The notes under the pieces are model-generated. The model was not told the origin of the DNA. It did not search any database and saw nothing but the letters and a program-made list of their open reading frames with translations. The position numbers and the translations under genes are program-made. Of a stretch of DNA of 64,000 nt, positions 59,136-64,000 are shown piece by piece (position 1 is the first letter of the stretch; each line of letters opens with the position of its first letter). The DNA is from Agrypnia vestita (taxonomy: Eukaryota > Arthropoda > Insecta > Trichoptera > Phryganeidae), in the NCBI GenBank assembly GCA_016648135.1, contig JADDOH010001519.1, forward strand, positions 310,001-374,000, given 5' to 3'.

Positions 59136-59480
59136 CAGTGGAACCTCGTTAATTTGAAATTCAAGGGACTAACAAAAATAAAAAAATAAATCGCAATCTG
59201 ATCGTAAAAAGTCAAAAATCATAAAACTCGTGGAAAAACCACACATTTTGTGAAAAATGTCTGAATTTTTGCATACTTCAAGAAATTATTTTAAAACCGC
59301 AATATTTATTATGCTAATACAAAGATTGCGACATTTCTATTTCTAAAGTACCTGATATTGAGATATTTGTTGTTCTCAATTACGAAAAAAATCAAGCATT
59401 ATTTTAAATTTTGTCAAATTTCAAAAAACAAATCGAATTGTGTGTACAATATTTAAATAGATTGCTAACGAGCAAAAAGG
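59136..59480. mobile_element. Tigger/pogo-like MITE, copy 3 (right end lost)
   Basis: Starts CAGTGGAACCTCGTTAATTT after TA. The interior matches the copy at 979 (AAAATGTCTGAATTTTTGCA, GCGACATTTCTATTTC). The matching right terminus is missing. Confidence 0.6.
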
Positions 59481-59741
59481 GATAACCTCCATTTGACAAA
59501 CTTTACAGGAAAGAGGTTCAAAGTTAAAAAAAAAATCTTGAAAATTTAGAAATATAGCTTTTAGTCATTTCAGGCAATAAAAAAAAATTACGATTTTTTC
59601 GTCTTTTTTTAAGAAATTACAGAAAAAGATTTACTCTTCGAGTGGGATTAATTAAATACATACTTTCAAATTCGTTTTGGGTATGATCAAATATTTTTCT
59701 TTATGATAGACTTTATATTGCCTGTTGCTAATATGTACATA

Positions 59742-60146
59742 TATTTGTACTAATATATAAAGAGGTAAGGTTTGTAAGTTTGAATGTAGGAGATAATCTC
59801 CGAAACCACTCATCTAATTTTCAAAAATTTTTTCACCAATATTTAGAATGGACTTTCAGAGCTGACATAGGCTATATATTATCCCGTTAAAATAAAAGGA
59901 CATTTCGTGGTGATCAAAAAATAAAGCCGATGAAAAAATGGTTGAGCTATGCGTTTTTTACGCTGTCTTAACGATAATAGATATTTAAATACTTTCTATA
60001 AAGAAGTTGTAGAACTCAAAAAGTTCTATAAAAAAATCCGCAATGACATATATCTACATATATGTTAAGATTAATACACAAATTGATAAAATATGACTAA
60101 AAGTTACTAAAAATCTAAGCGTACGAAGCCGCACGGGCATAGCTGT
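59742..60146 (+). mobile_element. Non-autonomous Helitron, copy 2
   Basis: GTACTAATATATAAAGAGGT at the left, ACGAAGCCGCACGGGCATAG then CT at the right. It aligns with the interrupted copy at 34841-36327 along its whole length and carries an empty TTAA site. No coding capacity. Confidence 0.78.
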
Positions 60147-60149
60147 AGG

Positions 60150-61119
60150 AGTATAAATACATTTTAACTGAACATTTATTGAAATTCAAGATTTTATCAA
60201 CTAAAAATAGCATCCTAAAATATCACATTATGGATTATGAATAATTAAGACTGTATTTTCTGTCTTCAAATTTTATACAGTTCATTCAGAGTGGGTAATA
60301 TTTTTTAACCCGGTAGTTAATAATTCTTTCAATATATCTGCATTATTAATGTTAGACTATAACAAATCAAAAATATTTTTTTTTAGTCGTAATCTTACAC
60401 CAGGGATGCGATAAGTTCTAGATACTTATTTTTGCACTATTTAAGAATAAAACTTTAGTAGAACCAATCATCAAGTGTGGTGGGGTGAGGTTATTCCAGT
60501 TCAACTAATTTGAAGTGCAAAGTCTGGCAAACAATCAATGGAAAGTCGAAATGTACAATGATTTACGCATGTATTATTCAAATTACGCACACATAAGGCA
60601 ACTAAATTATCATTAACCCTTTAAGTATCCTCCAGAAGAACCTTAAGAAATATCAGATTATTTTTTTAAAAATAATAGTTTTTCTTTTTTAGTAATTAAG
60701 TGTTTTTCCCATCAATGTATCATTCTTTTGTGTTATATAGAGAAAATGCTACATAAATTTAAATGTTTCAAAAATGAAATATTATAATTTTAATATAAAA
60801 TTGACTGCTTAGAGCCATAGTAGTAGCATAGATCTTTGCGAAAACGGGTTGTTTGATGAGTGGAAAATGCAAAAATCAATTATTTCTTTTTTTAGTTTTA
60901 CTTTTACCACTTATCAAACAACTGGTCTTGTGATAATCCGGTATAACTTCATAAATAGGCATTAGATTGGATTTCTCAAAGAAATACAAAATCAGAAGAT
61001 ATATATTTAGAATTAAGTATACATGTGTTAAATTAAAATACACAAAAAAATTCTAACAACAAAGAAATTTGTCGACACATCCACTCCCTTGACCTACATT
61101 TTAAAACCTAGAAATTTAA
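60150..61119. other. No feature seen
   Basis: AT-rich DNA with no supported gene or repeat boundary. Confidence 0.4.
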
Positions 61120-61390
61120 AAAATATTTTTAGTAAGGTTTTTATCATTTTATTTGACTTGTATTGAAGAGAATGAATATTTAATATTCCATATAAATTAC
61201 TGTAGTAACAACATTTTACAGAAAATAAGTCAGAAATATTGAAAAAAAAAAATGCAAACTATGATGTCGCTTATCGTCGAAACTTTCGATATTTCAGTCA
61301 AAGTGTAAAGAATATTTTTCATTAAAAATTTAACAAAGAAATCTCCTGAAGTTTTTGCTACTAGCTACGAGATACCCTACATTGACCTAC
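61120..61390. repeat. Partial copy of the MITE at 8088
   Basis: Shares ATTTTATTTGACTTGTATTG, ACAGAAAATAAGTCAGAAAT then ATTGAAAAAAAAAAATGCAAA, and ends GTTTTTGCTACTAGCTACGA. The left arm is diverged or missing. Confidence 0.5.
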
Positions 61391-61429
61391 GACCCGTACC
61401 TTTTGAGTAATATTATCAACAAATGACTT

Positions 61430-61590
61430 GCTTGTCGGCCTTGCCTAGTGATCTTAGTGGTCACGGGTTTGAGCCTCATTCCAGATCAGCAAGTTTGTCC
61501 TATTTTTTCATAGCGTACACATAGTTCGAAAATAGTAAGAACGTGTATGTGACATGTATTCTGTGTACGCATTATTATTTTTGGGCAAAA
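61430..61590 (+). repeat. tRNA-derived SINE, copy 3
   Basis: GCTTGTCGGCCTTGCCTAGT head, B-box-like GGGTTTGAGCCTC, body TTTCATAGCGTACACATAGT then TCGAAAATAGTAAGAAC, ending near TTCTGTGTACGC. More diverged in the A-box region than copy 2. Confidence 0.62.
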
Positions 61591-61696
61591 CAATACATGC
61601 GAAGCCCAATACAACACATGTCTTGGGCTTCGCTCTCCACGTCAGGCCAATTTAGTTTTTTTTTTTTTTTTTAATATCAATATAATAATTATGATA

Positions 61697-62040
61697 ATTT
61701 AGTTGCAATCTCGCTTCGCAGCAGTCCTCTAATTGTTTGTCCACTTTGGCAGTTTATCTGCCGGCATCCGCAAGATATGTCCCAGCCACCGAATAAGGTT
61801 CTACTTCGAGACATTATCTTATTTGAGTATTTCTGGTTCTGTCCCTTCTTTGAACTCCTACTATTCCTCGTAGAAATCCCATCTTTGCGGCCTTTAGCCT
61901 TAAGCGGGTTCTTTCAGTCAAGATTCAGTGCTCGTGGCCGTACACTAGGGTTGACCTGAAAACTGATTTATATACTGCCAACTTCGCTCGCTGTCTGAGC
62001 TCCGCTTTTCTAAGTATGGAATAATACAAAGATCGTGCTA
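61697..62040 (-). pseudogene. LINE RT C-terminal fragment
   Basis: Minus strand: ILRKAELRQRAKLAVYKSVF, TLVYGHEH then stop, LTERTRLRLKAAKMGFLRGI, VGVQRRDRTRNTQIR and further NLIRWLGHILRMPADKLPKW. This is the 'Y...L.YG.E.W..T......L...EM.FLR...G..RRDR.RN' tail of RTE/R1-like LINEs. One internal stop and one frame change. Confidence 0.72.
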
Positions 62041-62852
62041 TCTGGCTTGCGGCTCCTAGGCTCCTGGCTTTCAAGCTGACGCTTCACGGCGGTCAAACGC
62101 ATGCGCGAACGAAACGTGACAATGATCTGCTGACAACAAACCTTATTGGGGCGTAGTGGGGGTCAAAATAAAAGCGAAATTATATATTTGCAGTAGAATA
62201 ACTGGATTAAGAATTACGTTAATATCAAAGATTTATACAAATTTAGAGAAACTTCATTTTTACCATTTTTTTACTACAAGTTAGCGTGAATATTTTTTAA
62301 CAGTCAATCTCACAAAACTGTATGGCTGACATGAGCGATTTAATTTTTTTCTTGTTATTAATGTTTCAAATAAAATGTGCAATATATTTAGTTTTGTGTA
62401 TTTTATTTAATACTTAAATAAAATACACATATGAATGAAATAATTCACAAGACAGTTGTACCAAATCATTGTGTTGATTTATAAACAGCCATTAAAATGG
62501 AAATCCCGCTTATCGCAAATAATTCCGAACACAATTTCAAATATTATTTTTATGCAACCACAAGAATTAGCATAGGTTGAATAATCCTTAAGAACAGTCT
62601 GGATTTAAACCAGTATATCCTGTTATGATTAATATGGTTGATAAGCGGAACATCAGTTGAGGTGAACGCATATTTCTTCTCTGAAAAGGAGAACCGCGGC
62701 TGGTAATCTGTGTGTCAACTTTTAGGTTTGTTTTGAGGACTGAGCCCTAGGCAGCGATCCAGGGAACTGTCTGAGTGTTGAGGAACTGCACAAGATAATG
62801 TTTTCAAATAATAATAGGAGGAGTGAATTGAAATAGGGATGAAGATTAGCAC

Positions 62853-63458
62853 TAGTGATGCAACGAATACTACTTTCACAAATACGAATACGAATATCAA
62901 GCCTACTATTCGGCGAATACGAATAATTTAACAAGGTAATAAATAATACACCAATGTTCTTTTTTTACTAAGAGATTTAATATTTAAAATTTACTACCGG
63001 CAAATTTTTGTTCAAAAAGCACAACATTTCTTTTATCCGTTTGTATATTCCCAGTGGTCAAAAATAAATATTAATTTTTCACGTTTGTGAGAGATCATGT
63101 TAATACATTTAATTTGAAATTATTTTATAAGAGTTAACACTTTTACATACAACGGAAATAAAATGGAACGAACAATACGTATTAGAAAACAAAAACTACA
63201 TGAAATGAGCACCCAACTTTATTAATAACCCAACGAAAATAGATGAAAGAACTCGTGTTATACTGTGAAACAAGTAACAATTAACAACTTGAGTACTCAA
63301 CAAATTCATTCATTCAATGTAAGGGGAATCCCCGATAACATAGTGCAAAGGTATATTCGGATACACGGTGCACAGCCAAATCGGAATTTGCATTGCGTTC
63401 AACTATAAATAGTTTGTTTTTAATATTCGTGATGATATTCGTATTCGTTGCATCACTA
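62853..63458. mobile_element. hAT-type MITE with perfect 8-bp target duplication
   Basis: Left end TAGTGATGCAACGAATACTA, right end GTATTCGTTGCATCACTA. ATTAGCAC lies directly outside both ends (62845-62852, 63459-63466). Subterminal ATTCG/CGAAT repeats are typical. 606 bp, no transposase. Confidence 0.88.
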
Positions 63459-63466
63459 ATTAGCAC

Positions 63467-64000
63467 TATACGATATGTGACTGCGAAGCTTCACAGATTA
63501 AATGTGTAATAAAACTGCACTCAAAATATAAATATAAAAATATGTAATATATCGACATTCCCTACGTAACTAGGCCATCTACAAAAAACAAATTTACAGG
63601 GAAGCTGTTTGAAGATTGGCTTTCTATTGGCTGAGAAACCTGAGACAGTGGTTTGGCCAGTGTACTATAGCTATTATAACCAACAAGATAGCTAAAGTCC
63701 GATGAACAAAAAGTGCACAAAAAGAAGACATAATTAAAACAAAAAATAGTTAGAATTATAAAAATAACGATACTCCGAAAATAATTAGAATACTTGAGTC
63801 ACTAATATTTACATTATGATGTTTGTATTTCTCTACACTGTTCCATTATTGACTTATACATACTTATTCATTCATGCTCTTATGTATCATATACTCCTGT
63901 CCCCAAACACAAGTTTTACTTTTCTGGGGAAATTTAAACATGCATAAAAAAAATGTAATATTCACTGTAACATGTATGTAATATTTTTTTTTAATAAAGA
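63467..64000. other. No feature seen
   Basis: AT-rich DNA, no supported gene. If the formin continues upstream, this would still be its first intron or 5' flank. Confidence 0.35.

Overview
This is AT-rich eukaryotic nuclear DNA from an arthropod, most probably an insect. The evidence is a spliced formin gene of the FRL/FMNL type with GT-AG introns, tRNA-derived SINEs, and a dense mixture of mariner, hAT, piggyBac, Harbinger, Helitron, Penelope-like, DIRS-like and non-LTR elements. I cannot name the species. The only host gene I can support is the formin, on the minus strand. Fifteen coding exons join without a phase conflict from 46488 down to the stop codon at 9214 (3051 nt, 1016 residues). 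They carry the GTPase-binding/FH3 region, a coiled coil, a proline-rich FH1, the FH2 actin-nucleating domain and a C-terminal DAD. The extreme N-terminal exon, expected to carry the MG start, was not found and probably lies beyond 46.5 kb.

Layout. 0-9.2 kb is the 3' flank or UTR of the formin, with a Tigger-like MITE, a 213-bp hairpin repeat and a Penelope-like end holding a well-formed hammerhead ribozyme. 9.2-21.4 kb holds the C-terminal exons (DAD, FH2, FH1), with a Penelope fragment, two tail-to-tail RTE fragments and a SINE in the introns. An exact 92-bp tandem duplication copies the 5' splice site of the largest FH2 exon. 21.4-27.8 kb is one intron carrying a hAT remnant, a hAT MITE and a 4.5-kb DIRS-like tyrosine-recombinase retrotransposon. 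27.8-46.5 kb holds the coiled-coil and FH3/GBD exons, with LINE 3' ends, a Helitron containing a piggyBac-like element, a mariner containing a LINE fragment, and a Penelope GIY-YIG fragment. 46.5-64 kb has no host exon that I can see. It is packed with transposons: an open 693-aa non-LTR reverse-transcriptase ORF, a broken two-gene Harbinger (transposase plus Myb/SANT protein), RT fragments, a second Helitron and a hAT MITE with a perfect target-site duplication.

The most notable item is inside the DIRS-like element. A complete-looking tRNA-Glu(UUC), including an encoded CCA, sits in frame within the gag-like ORF, flanked by an imperfect 17-bp direct repeat. This is the signature expected from retroposition of a mature tRNA into another retroelement. 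Other points of interest are the covarying hammerhead motifs in Penelope ends, insertions dated by empty sites within the window, and small tandem or inverted duplications that broke the Harbinger transposase and the DIRS recombinase.
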